Source: Strigomonas culicis
Taxonomy: Eukaryota; Euglenozoa; Kinetoplastea; Trypanosomatida; Trypanosomatidae
Reading direction: 5' to 3'
Assembly (NCBI GenBank): GCA_000482145.1
Contig: AUXH01000482.1
Coordinates: forward strand, 1 to 14,876
DNA length: 14,876 nucleotides
Part shown: positions 1 through 8,200 of the stretch, piece by piece
Position numbering within the stretch: the first letter of the stretch is position 1
How the letters are laid out: every line of letters starts with the position of its first letter
Notes under the pieces: generated by a model
The model's database searches: none
Seen by the model: the letters and a program-made list of their open reading frames with translations, nothing else
What the model was told of the DNA's origin: nothing
Made by a program: the position numbers and the translations under genes

Positions 1-238
1 GCGCGTACCGGTGGACCCCGACATGTACAAGAGCACGGCCAAGAACGCCTACAAGGCGCCCGAGAAGGACGCGTACAAGCAGCACCTGGATGACGACGAC
101 CAGCCTCCGCCAAAGCGCGCGCCGGTGGACCCCGACATGTACAAGAGCACGGCCAAGGACGCCTACAAGGCGCCCGAGAAGGACGCGTACAAGCAGCACC
201 TGGACGAAGCGCGCGAGGTGCCACGACTGGACCTGCGC
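1..238 (+). repeat. Near-identical 114-nt tandem duplication in the repeat protein
   Basis: Positions 1-93 and 115-207 match with only four differences that I see (positions 6, 7, 44 and 91 of the first copy), giving a period of 114 nt or 38 codons. The change at 44 gives Asn versus Asp. The remaining 21 nt of each unit (94-114 against 208-228) have diverged. The low divergence against the much more degenerate downstream copies points to a recent in-frame duplication. The array may continue to the left of the window. Confidence 0.85.
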
Positions 239-862
239 CAGGGGAGGAAGAAGGTGGAGCTGCCGACCTCGTCGCCGCGCGGCGCAAAGGCCTCGGCCCG
301 CGCAGACGCGCCGGTGCGCGCCGCTGCCGCCGCCGCGCCGGCCGAGCCGGCAACGCGCAAGCCCGCTGCCGCGCCGGTGACCGTGCGGCACGGCGACCCA
401 AGCGCTTATGTGAGCACGACAAAGAGGGACTTCCAGGCGCCGGGTGCGACGCCCCGGACGGCGTCGCCGCCCGCGCCGCCGTTTCGGAAGCAGGTGGATG
501 CGCGCGACTTTGAGTCCGTGTACAAGCAGAGCTACCCGCGGCGGGAGGTGACGCGGGCGCCCTCCGCGGAGCCGCGCCGCCGAGGGAGTGTACGGCACGT
601 GGACCCGGACATGTACACGTCCACGACGAAGGCCACGTACCAGGCGCACAAGGCCGCGAAGCCCGCCGCGCCGCCCGCGAAGCCGACGGCGCATGTGCAT
701 CATGTGGATGCTGACATGTACACCTCGACCACGAAGTCAACCTATCGCGCGCACCAGCTGCCGCCGCCGCCTCGGCCAGCCGCCACCGCCACCGCCACCG
801 CCGTCCGGCACTCCGACCCCAGTATGTACGTGACGTCCAGTCAGGCCGCCTATCAGAAGTAA
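2..862 (+). CDS. Mn/SAXO-like repeat protein, 5' end missing
   Basis: The frame is open from the window's left edge, so the true start lies upstream; the first GTG at 11 is an internal valine codon, not a start. About 286 residues are visible, ending at TAA 860-862. The protein is basic and rich in Ala, Pro and Lys, and is built from about seven copies of a short motif of the form (V/G/S)DPxMYxSTxKxxYxAx, beginning near nucleotides 11, 125, 389, 494, 599, 704 and 812. Low-complexity Ala/Pro linkers separate the copies, and the last copy forms the C-terminus. Short S/T-x-Y motifs spaced along a disordered basic chain resemble the Mn repeats of SAXO/STOP-family microtubule proteins, which in trypanosomatids are found in the flagellar axoneme and cytoskeleton. 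That assignment is inferred from motif style only. It could instead be another lineage-specific cytoskeletal repeat protein. No transmembrane or catalytic segment is visible. Confidence 0.75.
   Translation, partial: RVPVDPDMYKSTAKNAYKAPEKDAYKQHLDDDDQPPPKRAPVDPDMYKSTAKDAYKAPEKDAYKQHLDEAREVPRLDLRQGRKKVELPTSSPRGAKASARADAPVRAAAAAAPAEPATRKPAAAPVTVRHGDPSAYVSTTKRDFQAPGATPRTASPPAPPFRKQVDARDFESVYKQSYPRREVTRAPSAEPRRRGSVRHVDPDMYTSTTKATYQAHKAAKPAAPPAKPTAHVHHVDADMYTSTTKSTYRAHQLPPPPRPAATATATAVRHSDPSMYVTSSQAAYQK
389..862 (+). repeat. Five degenerate copies of the DPxMYxSTxK motif
   Basis: Diverged protein-level copies start at about 389 (DPSAYVSTTK), 494 (DARDFESVYK), 599 (DPDMYTSTTK), 704 (DADMYTSTTK) and 812 (DPSMYVTSSQ). 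Spacing is irregular, with Ala/Pro linkers between copies. A small GCCACC run near 780-800 encodes alternating Ala and Thr in the last linker. Confidence 0.75.
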
Positions 863-1148
863 GTATCAAATACTTCACAATTTTTTTCAAAGGAAAAAAA
901 AAGAAAAAGAATAACAAAAACAATAAGAAGAAAAAACGGTGCATTAATGCACGATTATTGCAGAATAACAAATGAATGTTTTTTTTTTCGTTATTAGTGT
1001 TGTTCATGAAGTACTATCACTATCCCTCAGTTCTCATCGCGTCTTGTTCTCTTTACAATCCCTTTTTTTATGTTTGAATGTATATAAGTAAACATGGATG
1101 TATATAACTAACCGATATCTTTTTTTTGTTGTTGTTTGTTTGTTTGTT

Positions 1149-1205
1149 CCCCCCCCCCCGTCTCTTCCCCTTCTCCCTAACTTTCTTGTATGTATGTCGT
1201 TCTAG
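1149..1205 (+). promoter_or_regulatory. Polypyrimidine tract and AG far from any annotated gene
   Basis: A run of eleven C (1149-1159) leads into a C/T-rich tract to about 1187, followed by an AG at 1204-1205. A GTTT repeat at 1134-1145 precedes it. This is the form of a trans-splice acceptor, but the next annotated gene starts 1.5 kb downstream. It may be cryptic, or may direct polyadenylation of the upstream gene. Confidence 0.3.
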
Positions 1206-1322
1206 GAAGTAACATGGTCACACGTTAGTGAACCAGAGTTATGATGGTTCCTCTTTGTTCATTCTTATACAATGGTGTTCGCATTTATTACTATTATTAT
1301 TATTTTTTAGTATCGCTTTGGT

Positions 1323-1350
1323 GTTGTTGTTGTTGTTGTTGTTGTTGTTT
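1323..1350 (+). repeat. (TTG)n microsatellite
   Basis: About nine uninterrupted TTG/GTT units lie in the AT-rich spacer. It is a simple repeat with no coding role that I can support. Confidence 0.85.
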
Positions 1351-1663
1351 TCAACACACACATTGGTTTCATGTTTTTTTTTGTTAGTGAATCTCCGTAC
1401 TTTAGCGTTTGGCATTGTTTCTTTTTTCTTTTCTTTTTTGTAAATAAAAAACTTGGCTAGTTTTTTTTTTTTCAGTTTCAATTCTTTCCCCTTCCGGATT
1501 ATTTTTATCGTAGCTGTTCCCCAATAAATATATATTAGTACACAATACTTAACGTCATAACAGAGTATACCTTTTTTTTTCATATTTGTGTTTTTTTTTT
1601 CGGTTCTTTTTCTCTATTGTTCCCTTTTTTTTCTATCAAGTGTAATTATATTTGACTAATCTT

Positions 1664-1689
1664 TTTGTTTTGCTGTTTGTTATTTGCAG
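1664..1689 (+). promoter_or_regulatory. Candidate trans-splice acceptor, orphan
   Basis: A T-rich tract with interspersed G and C runs directly into a canonical-looking TTTGCAG ending at 1689. It is one of the best-shaped acceptors in the spacer. It lies 14 nt upstream of the first ATG (1703) of a 33-codon reading frame and about 1 kb upstream of the kinase start. Confidence 0.35.
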
Positions 1690-1702
1690 TTCGTTTTGCA
1701 TC

Positions 1703-1804
1703 ATGAACCCACGCTTCTTTTCCCTCTTTCTCTTTTCGTATATCAAGAGCAGAAGAGACAACGTACACTTCCATTTTGTGGTGTTGCTGTGTTTTTTTTT
1801 TTAA
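1703..1804 (+). other. Candidate small ORF, 33 codons, unproven
   Basis: An ATG at 1703 opens a 33-codon frame ending in TAA at 1802-1804, directly after the AG at 1688-1689. The predicted peptide is hydrophobic and Phe-rich, with a small central basic patch (KSRR). Its last residues come from a poly-T run. Codon use is AT-rich, unlike every real gene here, and chance is the default explanation. It is listed because the acceptor-to-ATG spacing (13 nt between) resembles a real 5' UTR. I recognise no family. Confidence 0.12.
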
Positions 1805-2109
1805 CGATAACTCAGAATAAATAAGCAACGTGATGTTACCTCTCGTTAACTGTATGTTGACACAAGATGCAACATTTTTTTTTACATTTCGATAGAGCAA
1901 GAGAAAACACAAATCTACATCAGCAGCAGAAAAAAAAAAGAAGAAATGGGAACTGAAAAGAAAGAAAACAAAAAAAAAACATGTTTTTATAATTTCTCTA
2001 AGTATACGACTATGTATATACATATATATTTAAAGCAGCAATGTATTTGTTTTCAGTTGAGAGTAAAAAAAAAATGTGTTCATTTCGTGCACTGAAAGGA
2101 CCTTTCTAA

Positions 2110-2142
2110 CTTCCATAGATGAGAAAACATCTATGAGGGAAG
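2110..2142 (+). other. Hairpin in the first spacer
   Basis: CATAGATG (2114-2121) pairs perfectly with CATCTATG (2128-2135) around a 6-nt A-rich loop. A 3-nt bulge (2136-2138) and a further 4-bp CTTC/GAAG stem (2110-2113 with 2139-2142) extend it. It could be a 3' UTR structure or part of a small RNA. No snoRNA boxes were evident around it. Confidence 0.4.
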
Positions 2143-2183
2143 GCAAAACTATTTGTATTGGTTTATACCTTGTTGGCGCTCAT

Positions 2184-2386
2184 ATTTTCTCTCTCCCTCT
2201 ATCTACCTCTCTCGATATCCATCTTTTTTGTTAATAAAAGGGGAAAAACAGTATTATTATTTTTTTGTATATATATACACACACACTTTTTAATACATTG
2301 TTTTTGCTTGTTTTTGTTTGTTTGTTTAAAGTGAGTAAGCGTGTGTTTTTCTTTTTTTTCTTTTTTGTTTTACTTATTATTATTAG
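2184..2386 (+). promoter_or_regulatory. Splice acceptor cluster upstream of the MORN-kinase gene
   Basis: Three pyrimidine tracts with following AGs stand in series: a C/T-rich tract from 2184 with AG at 2239-2240, a T/GTTT tract (2301-2327) with AG at 2330-2331, and a strong T/C tract (2346-2371) with AG at 2385-2386. The last is the best placed and would give a 5' UTR of about 321 nt. No ATG occurs anywhere from 2136 to 2707, so any of the three would leave the kinase ATG as the first start codon. Confidence 0.5.
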
Positions 2387-2707
2387 CGACATCCCCTATT
2401 ATTCGAATTGCGACGCTACGGGCCGAGGGTTGAACAAAAAAAGAAAAAAGATTTGCTTGGGCATAACTGTATATAAGGTGAAGTGTGTAGTACCTGCACG
2501 TTGCTGGTGTACACTTGTTTTATTCCAATCCCAGAAGGTGTGTATAAGTATACCCACAACAAGAGAGAGGGAATAATAAAGAAGTAAATAATAAAAGGAA
2601 GCACCTCTATCATCTAAACAAAGGAGACGTAACTTTTTGTATCTAAAACGTGATAAACTATCGTTAGATTTAAAATATAAAGGAAATAATTAGAAAGCGA
2701 GTGCGTG

Positions 2708-4588
2708 ATGTCTAGAGCCACCAAGGTTGCACCCATCACGATAAACACCAACTACCATGAGGCCAACGGACCCACGCACCATGATCCAGGCCGCGCGCTG
2801 CCACCACAGCAACAACAGCAGCAGCAGCCTTCCCGCGGTGCCACTAGTTCGCTCGCCGACGCGACGCCGGTCATGGAATACAAGGGCGTGAAGCTCGCGC
2901 CAGGCATAGAGGAGATTGGGTTCGATGAGGGGGTTTACGTGGGCACAGTGGACGTCCACGGGTGCATGGCCGGCTATGGGAAGGCGACGTGGAATAGCGG
3001 GGACACGTACGAGGGTGAGTGGCTGGATGACTGCATGCACGGCAAAGGGGTGTACACGTGGGCCGACGGCGACTTCTACCGCGGCGACTACGCGAACGGA
3101 TTCATGTGTGGGTACGGAGAGATGAAGGATAGCATCGGTATCTACACGGGGGATTGGGTGGATGACATGCGGCAGGGTATCGGCAAGATGCTCTATAACA
3201 ACGGCAATGAGTACGACGGCGAATGGCTCGCTGGCATGCGGCACGGTCTTGGGAAGCTGGTCGAGCCCGCGGCCGGCACCACCTACGAAGGCGAGTTCGT
3301 GCGGAACGAAAAGGAGGGCAAGGGCGTGCAACTCAACGAGGAGGGCGACCTCTACGAGGGCGAGTTCGCGGACGGGAAGCCGAACGGGCGCGGCACGTAC
3401 ATCTGGGCGGACGGCGCCAAGTACGTGGGTCACTTCAAGGACGGCCTCAAACACGGCGAGGGCTGCGAGTGGCTCGCGAACGGGGACTGGATTGCCGGCA
3501 ACTTCATCAACGGCGAGCACGACAAGCGACAGGAGCTGCACCGCGCGAACCACGACGAGGTGGAGAACGAGTTGCCGGATGAGATGGAGGCCGCTCTTGC
3601 GCCGCTCGACACCGCGCAGCTGATCGAACTGCGCAACGCCGCCGAGGCAGACGGCGCCGAGGGCGCCGCGGCCGCCACCACCATGAAGCGCACCGCCGCG
3701 GCGGCCGCCACGCCGTCCTCGACCTTCAGCACCGCCCTCAAAGGTAGCGTCTTCCTGACCGAGAAGGAGCTCGAGAACTGGGAGAAGCTCAAGACGATCG
3801 GGAAGGGCAGCTTTGGCTCCGTCTTCGAGGCGAAGCTGACGAGTGACCGCACCGTCTGCGTAAAGGTGGTGGAGCTCGGCACCATCTCGGACCGCGAGGA
3901 GCTTGACAAGCTGCACAACGAAATCGCACTCATGAAGCGGATGCAGCACCCCAACATTGTGCAGTACTACGGCAGCCAGGAGGACGGACAGCGAAACACA
4001 ATCAACATCTTCATGGAGCTCGTCACCGGCGGCAGCCTCAACAGCGTCATCAAGAAGTTCAAGTCCATCCCGCGCAAGACGGTCCAACAGTGGACGTACC
4101 AAATTGTGCTCGGCGTGAAGTACCTCCATGAGTGCGGCATCGTGCACCGCGACATCAAGGGCGACAACGTTCTGGTCACGCCGGATGGCATCGTCAAGCT
4201 CGCCGACTTTGGCTGCAGCAAGTCGATCGACGACGTGTGCAGTGCGACACACGGGTGCTCCACCATGGTCGGCACACCCTACTGGATGGCGCCGGAGGTC
4301 ATCAAGTGCGAGGCGGGCGGCTACGGCAGCAAGAGCGACATCTGGTCCATCGGGTGCACCATTGTGGAGATGCTGACCGGCCGGCCGCCGTGGCCCGAGT
4401 GCAACTCCATGTGGGCGGCCGTGTACAAGATCGCGAACAGCACGGGGCTGCCGACGGAGATCCCCAAGGATATCGACCCCCAGCTGATGAATCTGTTAGA
4501 GAAGACCTTCGAGCGCGACCCGCGCAGGCGGCCGACCGCCGCCGAGATGCTGCAGCACCCGTTCCTAGCTGGGGTGATGGACAGCTAA
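2708..4588 (+). CDS. MORN-repeat STE11-like serine/threonine protein kinase
   Basis: This is a 626-residue protein. The ATG at 2708 is preferred over the in-frame GTG just before it. Residues 1-60 are low complexity, with a seven-Gln run (34-40). Residues about 77-272 hold eight or nine MORN repeats of the YEGEW-x-GKG type, which in other proteins bind membranes or scaffold cytoskeletal structures. An acidic and Ala-rich linker (275-345) leads to the kinase domain (about 358-620). All key elements are present: glycine loop GKGSFGSV (365-372), Lys386, alpha-C Glu405, HRDIKGDN (480-487), DFG (500-502), GTPYWMAPE (522-530) and the late Arg608. It should therefore be an active kinase. GTPYWMAPE and the overall pattern place it in the STE11/MAPKKK-like group. 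The activation segment is somewhat long and Cys/Ser-rich (503-521). Substrates are unknown. MORN repeats probably set its location, possibly the cytoskeleton, flagellum base or membrane; this is inference. Confidence 0.95.
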   Translation: MSRATKVAPITINTNYHEANGPTHHDPGRALPPQQQQQQQPSRGATSSLADATPVMEYKGVKLAPGIEEIGFDEGVYVGTVDVHGCMAGYGKATWNSGDTYEGEWLDDCMHGKGVYTWADGDFYRGDYANGFMCGYGEMKDSIGIYTGDWVDDMRQGIGKMLYNNGNEYDGEWLAGMRHGLGKLVEPAAGTTYEGEFVRNEKEGKGVQLNEEGDLYEGEFADGKPNGRGTYIWADGAKYVGHFKDGLKHGEGCEWLANGDWIAGNFINGEHDKRQELHRANHDEVENELPDEMEAALAPLDTAQLIELRNAAEADGAEGAAAATTMKRTAAAAATPSSTFSTALKGSVFLTEKELENWEKLKTIGKGSFGSVFEAKLTSDRTVCVKVVELGTISDREELDKLHNEIALMKRMQHPNIVQYYGSQEDGQRNTINIFMELVTGGSLNSVIKKFKSIPRKTVQQWTYQIVLGVKYLHECGIVHRDIKGDNVLVTPDGIVKLADFGCSKSIDDVCSATHGCSTMVGTPYWMAPEVIKCEAGGYGSKSDIWSIGCTIVEMLTGRPPWPECNSMWAAVYKIANSTGLPTEIPKDIDPQLMNLLEKTFERDPRRRPTAAEMLQHPFLAGVMDS

Positions 4589-5294
4589 CCTCTGTTCGCT
4601 CGTTGGCGTGAAGTGGCGATCGCGTCGGTGAGACTCGTGCGTCCATTCTCCACTTGCAATCCGGAGTGGACAGGGACAAGAACGACGCTTCCTGTAGAAG
4701 AAGAAAAAAACTATATATAGGTTTACGGTACAAATAATAAATAAAAAAAACATACAGGAACCGAAGGACCACTATATTCAGATTTTCTCAGCTCTTTTCA
4801 TTACTCTCTTTCTGTCTTTTTTTTTTCTTGTGCTTCACTTTGTTATGGTGATAAAGGGAAAAAAAAAGGTCATAACCTCTACTTGCAGGTAATTATTATT
4901 ATTTCTCTTGTTTTTTTTTTTCTGTGTATTGTTCGCTTCTTGTCTTTTTGATTATTTTTGACGCTTTACTAATCATTAATGTTTCATCAGACTTATTGAG
5001 GAGTTAAGCATCGCCATGAAGTAGAAGATGATGACCATCAGTTAAACAAATATATACGTGTTGATGTGTTTGTTACAATACAGTCCCTTACAATGCACGT
5101 CTCTTTCTTTCTTTTTTCCTTTCTTTATGATTGTTTGTTTGTTTGTTTTTGCGTTTACGATTGTTAAGAATAAAAAGTATACTTTTTTTTCCTTCGACAT
5201 ACACATATAGAATACGACAGATTTTAAGTCGCACATACACACTTGTACGTATAGATTCCTATTATAAGAACAAAAAAAAAACTATTTACATAAG
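4589..5294. other. Spacer between the kinase gene and SMC2
   Basis: These 706 nt hold no gene that I can support. The first 90 nt are of mixed composition and can form small competing stems near 4641-4671 (for example TCCACT/AGTGGA). The rest is AT-rich with T homopolymers near 4817, 4911 and 5183. It should comprise the kinase 3' UTR, its polyadenylation region and the SMC2 leader. A (GTTT)4 run lies at 5133-5148. Confidence 0.7.
5183..5210 (+). promoter_or_regulatory. Probable trans-splice acceptor for SMC2
   Basis: A T8CCTTC tract (from 5183) is followed by AG at 5209-5210, 84 nt before the SMC2 ATG, with no intervening ATG. A second candidate, a C/T and GTTT-rich tract from 5101 with AG at 5167-5168, lies just upstream and also gives an ATG-free leader. 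Confidence 0.5.
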
Positions 5295-8200
5295 ATGCGT
5301 GTCAAGAACATCGTGCTAGACGGCTTCAAGTCCTATGCGCACCGCAAGGAGCTGGAAAACCTCAGTCCGCACTTCAACGCCATCACGGGGCTGAACGGCA
5401 GTGGCAAGAGCAACATCTTCGATGCCATCTGCTTTGTGATGGGCATTACGAACCTGAAGCGCGTCCGTGCGGAGGACCCGCGAGAGCTCATTTTCCGTGC
5501 CGGCACAACCGGCGTGCACGCCGCGCGGGTAACCATCGAGTTCGTGAACGACGACCCCGCGACCGCGCCGCCCGGCTACAGCTGCGAGGAGTACCCGGTC
5601 ATCACGGTTGGTCGACAGATCAAGATTGGCGGAAAACAGCAGTTCTTCTTCAACAACACGGTCTCCATGCAGAGTAAGGTGAAGCGCTTTTTCGAGAGCA
5701 TCAGCCTCAACGTGGACAACCCACATTTCATGGTGCTGCAGGGCACCGTGCACAAGCTGATCGGCATGCGCTCGCAGGACATCCTGTCCCTCATCGAGGA
5801 GGCCGTCGGCACCAAGGCGTTCGACCACCGCCGCCGCACCGCGGAGGCGCTCATCCGCAACAAGGAGAAGAAGATCGAGGAGATCGACAGCAACATCAGC
5901 ACGCAGATCGGCCCGATGCTGGAGGCCATGCGCGCGGACCAGGAGGAATACAAGCGCTTCCTGCAGGCTAGCGAGGGGCTCGAGGAGAAGCGGCGGTTCC
6001 GCGCCGCCTTCGAGTACGACGAGAAGCGAAAGGAGCTGCGCGAGCAGGAGCGCGTCGTGGAGGCGAAGAAGCGGGACGGGGCCAGCGCGAAGGAGCAGCT
6101 ACGGCGCATCCCGGAGCAGGAGGATGAGCTGACGCGCCGGCTCATGCGGCTGCAGGACAGCCTCGGCGCGCCGTCGGAGGTCACCATCGCCCTACACGAC
6201 GAGGAGAGCGAGCTCAAGAAGCAGCTCGCACGGCAGCAGAGCCAGCTCGAGACGGCGGAGAAGCAGCTGAAGCAGATCGACGCCGCACTCACGGCGCTGC
6301 AGACGCAGAAGAACAAGCAGCAGGCCGCGCAAGACGCCTTCCGCGCGCGGCGCGAAACGCACACTGCCCTTCTGACGCACATCAAGGACGAGAAGGCGAC
6401 GATCAAGCACCTCAAGGAGGCACTGCGGCTAATGGAGTCCGGCGTGCGCGCGGGTGCCTCCGGCATGTCGCTGGAGGAGGAGCGCAGCCAGCTGGAGGTG
6501 AAGCGCATCCAAGGCGCGGCCGCGCTGCAGCGCCACAAGGATGTCCTCGCGGAGCTCGCAGCGCAGCTGCAGCGCGTCCACGAGAGCCGCACCCAGCAGC
6601 AGGGCCAGGTCGAGCAGCTCACCGCGGCGCTCGCGACCGCGAGCGCGCGCCTCGCGCACGAAGACGCCGCCTACCAGAAGGTGGCGCCGCTCGAGAGGCG
6701 CGCCACGGCGCTGTCGGATGCCATCGCCGCGAAGAAGCAGGCGTACCAGCAGCGCTTCGACGTCGCGCAGCGGGAGGCCGGCAGCAGCCGGCCGTACGAC
6801 CTCGACTTCGACCGCACGCGGGCGGAGCCCGGTGTGCAAGAAAAGGTGCTCGGTCGCGTGGGGGAGCTGGTGACGCCGCGCGAGCCCGCGGCCGCGATGG
6901 CGCTCATGGTCGGCGCGCAGACCATGCAGCTACGCGTGGTTGTCGACAGCGACGCCACGGCGGATGCGATCATCCGCTGCGGCCTTCGCCAGCGCACCGC
7001 CTTTCTCGCGCTGAACAAGCTGCAGCAGCCCAAGTTCATCGACCAGCAGAAGGTGGCGCAGGCGCAGCAGGTCGCGAAAAAGATGGGCGGCACTGTGCAC
7101 GTTGCCCGCGACTTGGTCGTGTGCGACCCCGCCATGAGCGCGCTCGCGGACTACGTGTACGGCGGCTTCTTTGTCTGCTCCAGCCTCGCCATGGCGCAGG
7201 AGCTGGCGTACGGCGCGGGGGTGCGGGTGAAGGCGGTCACGTACGACGGCGAGGTGGCGGAGCCGAACGGTCTCATGACGGGCGGCTCGACGCAGCAGCT
7301 GACGGACTTCTTCGGCGAGCTGCGCGCCCACCGCGAGCGGCGCGCGCCGCTCGCCGCGCTCGCGAAGGAGGTCGCGGCGCTCGAGCTCGAGTACACGGAG
7401 CTCCGCGGGGAGCTGCAGCGGCACCACGCCGTGGCAGAGCGCTACAAGGCAGCGGAAGAGCAGGTGGAGCTGCTGCGGCAGCGGCTGCAGCTCGCCCAGG
7501 GCGCGGGCGCCGAGGCGGTGCAGGGCGTGGAGGAGCAGATGCGTGAGGCGCGCGCGGCGATGGCGGCGACGGAGGCGGACGTGCGGCACACGACGGCGCG
7601 CCAGGCGCAGCTCCAGCAGGAGGCCACCGTCGACGAGGGACACGCGCGGAAGGATCTGCAGCAGCAGCTCGCCGCGGCGGAGGCGCGGCTGGCGAAGCTC
7701 ACACACGAGGAGGAGGTCGGCGCGGCCGTCTTCGAACGTGAGGAGGCCGACATGGAGCAGGCGGTCGCGGGCCTCGCCGCGCGCACCAAGGACTCGGAGG
7801 AGGAGCGCACGCACCAGCAGGCGGACGCGGCGCGCCTGGCCGCGCTCGTCGCGCAGCTCCAGCAGCAGATCCAGGACGTGCAACAGCGCTGCCGGCAGTC
7901 GGAGGAGCAGCGGCGGCGTCTCGAAAAGGAGATCGAGGAGGCGCAGGAGGAGAAGTCGCGGCTGCTGGAGCGCAAGATGCAGCTCGACAGTGTCACCCGC
8001 AATGCCGAGGTGGACCTGCGCGAGGCGGGCAAGGCGATGGAGGCCTGCCGCGCCTTCCTCCGCGACCACGAGCGGCGCCACCCGTGGCTGCGCGACGAGG
8101 AGGAGGCCGCCTTCGGCCCCGCGGATGGCAACTACTACTTCGACGACCGCAAGCGCACGCAGGCGACCCTGCAGGCACTACGCGAAGCGGAGGCGCAGAC

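Larger units (their letters stand above)
863..2707. other. Long AT-rich spacer between gene 1 and the MORN-kinase gene
   Basis: This 1,845-nt stretch has no convincing conserved protein gene. It is rich in T and A homopolymers and GTT/GTTT microsatellites, in sharp contrast to the GC-rich genes on either side. It should contain the 3' UTR of the first gene and the 5' UTR of the next. At least five polypyrimidine-plus-AG candidates are visible (AG near 1205, 1689, 2240, 2331 and 2386). The first two are far from the kinase start and could serve an undetected transcript. I saw no tRNA, rRNA or transposon coding sequence. Confidence 0.7.

Noticed and set aside
1228..1583. Overlapping low-complexity frames on both strands in the spacer, including an ATG at 1241 giving a poly-Cys run
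   Set aside because: They are translations of TTG repeats and homopolymers. Codon use is unlike any real gene here and there are no protein features.
1646..2023. 125-codon - strand frame in the first spacer
   Set aside because: It is Phe/Lys-rich from A/T homopolymers, lies on the opposite strand to all genes, and has no motif.
2398..2435. TTCGAATTGCG and GGTTGAAC segments recalling a tRNA B box
   Set aside because: They do not match the GGTTCGAATCC consensus in order, and no acceptor or anticodon stem can be drawn around them.
2690..4252. 520-codon open frame on the - strand opposite the MORN-kinase gene
   Set aside because: It is the mirror of a gene with extreme GC3 bias, which removes stop codons from the antisense frame. 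The composition is Val/Leu/His/Arg-skewed with no family motif, and the + strand gene is unambiguous.
5028..5034. Perfect C-box-like ATGATGA suggesting a C/D snoRNA
   Set aside because: No CTGA D box occurs in the next 90 or so nt and there is no flanking terminal stem.
6930..8081. 383-codon - strand frame inside SMC2
   Set aside because: It is an antisense shadow of the coiled coil and hinge with a Leu/Arg-dominated composition. The same reasoning applies to the other frames overlapping SMC2.
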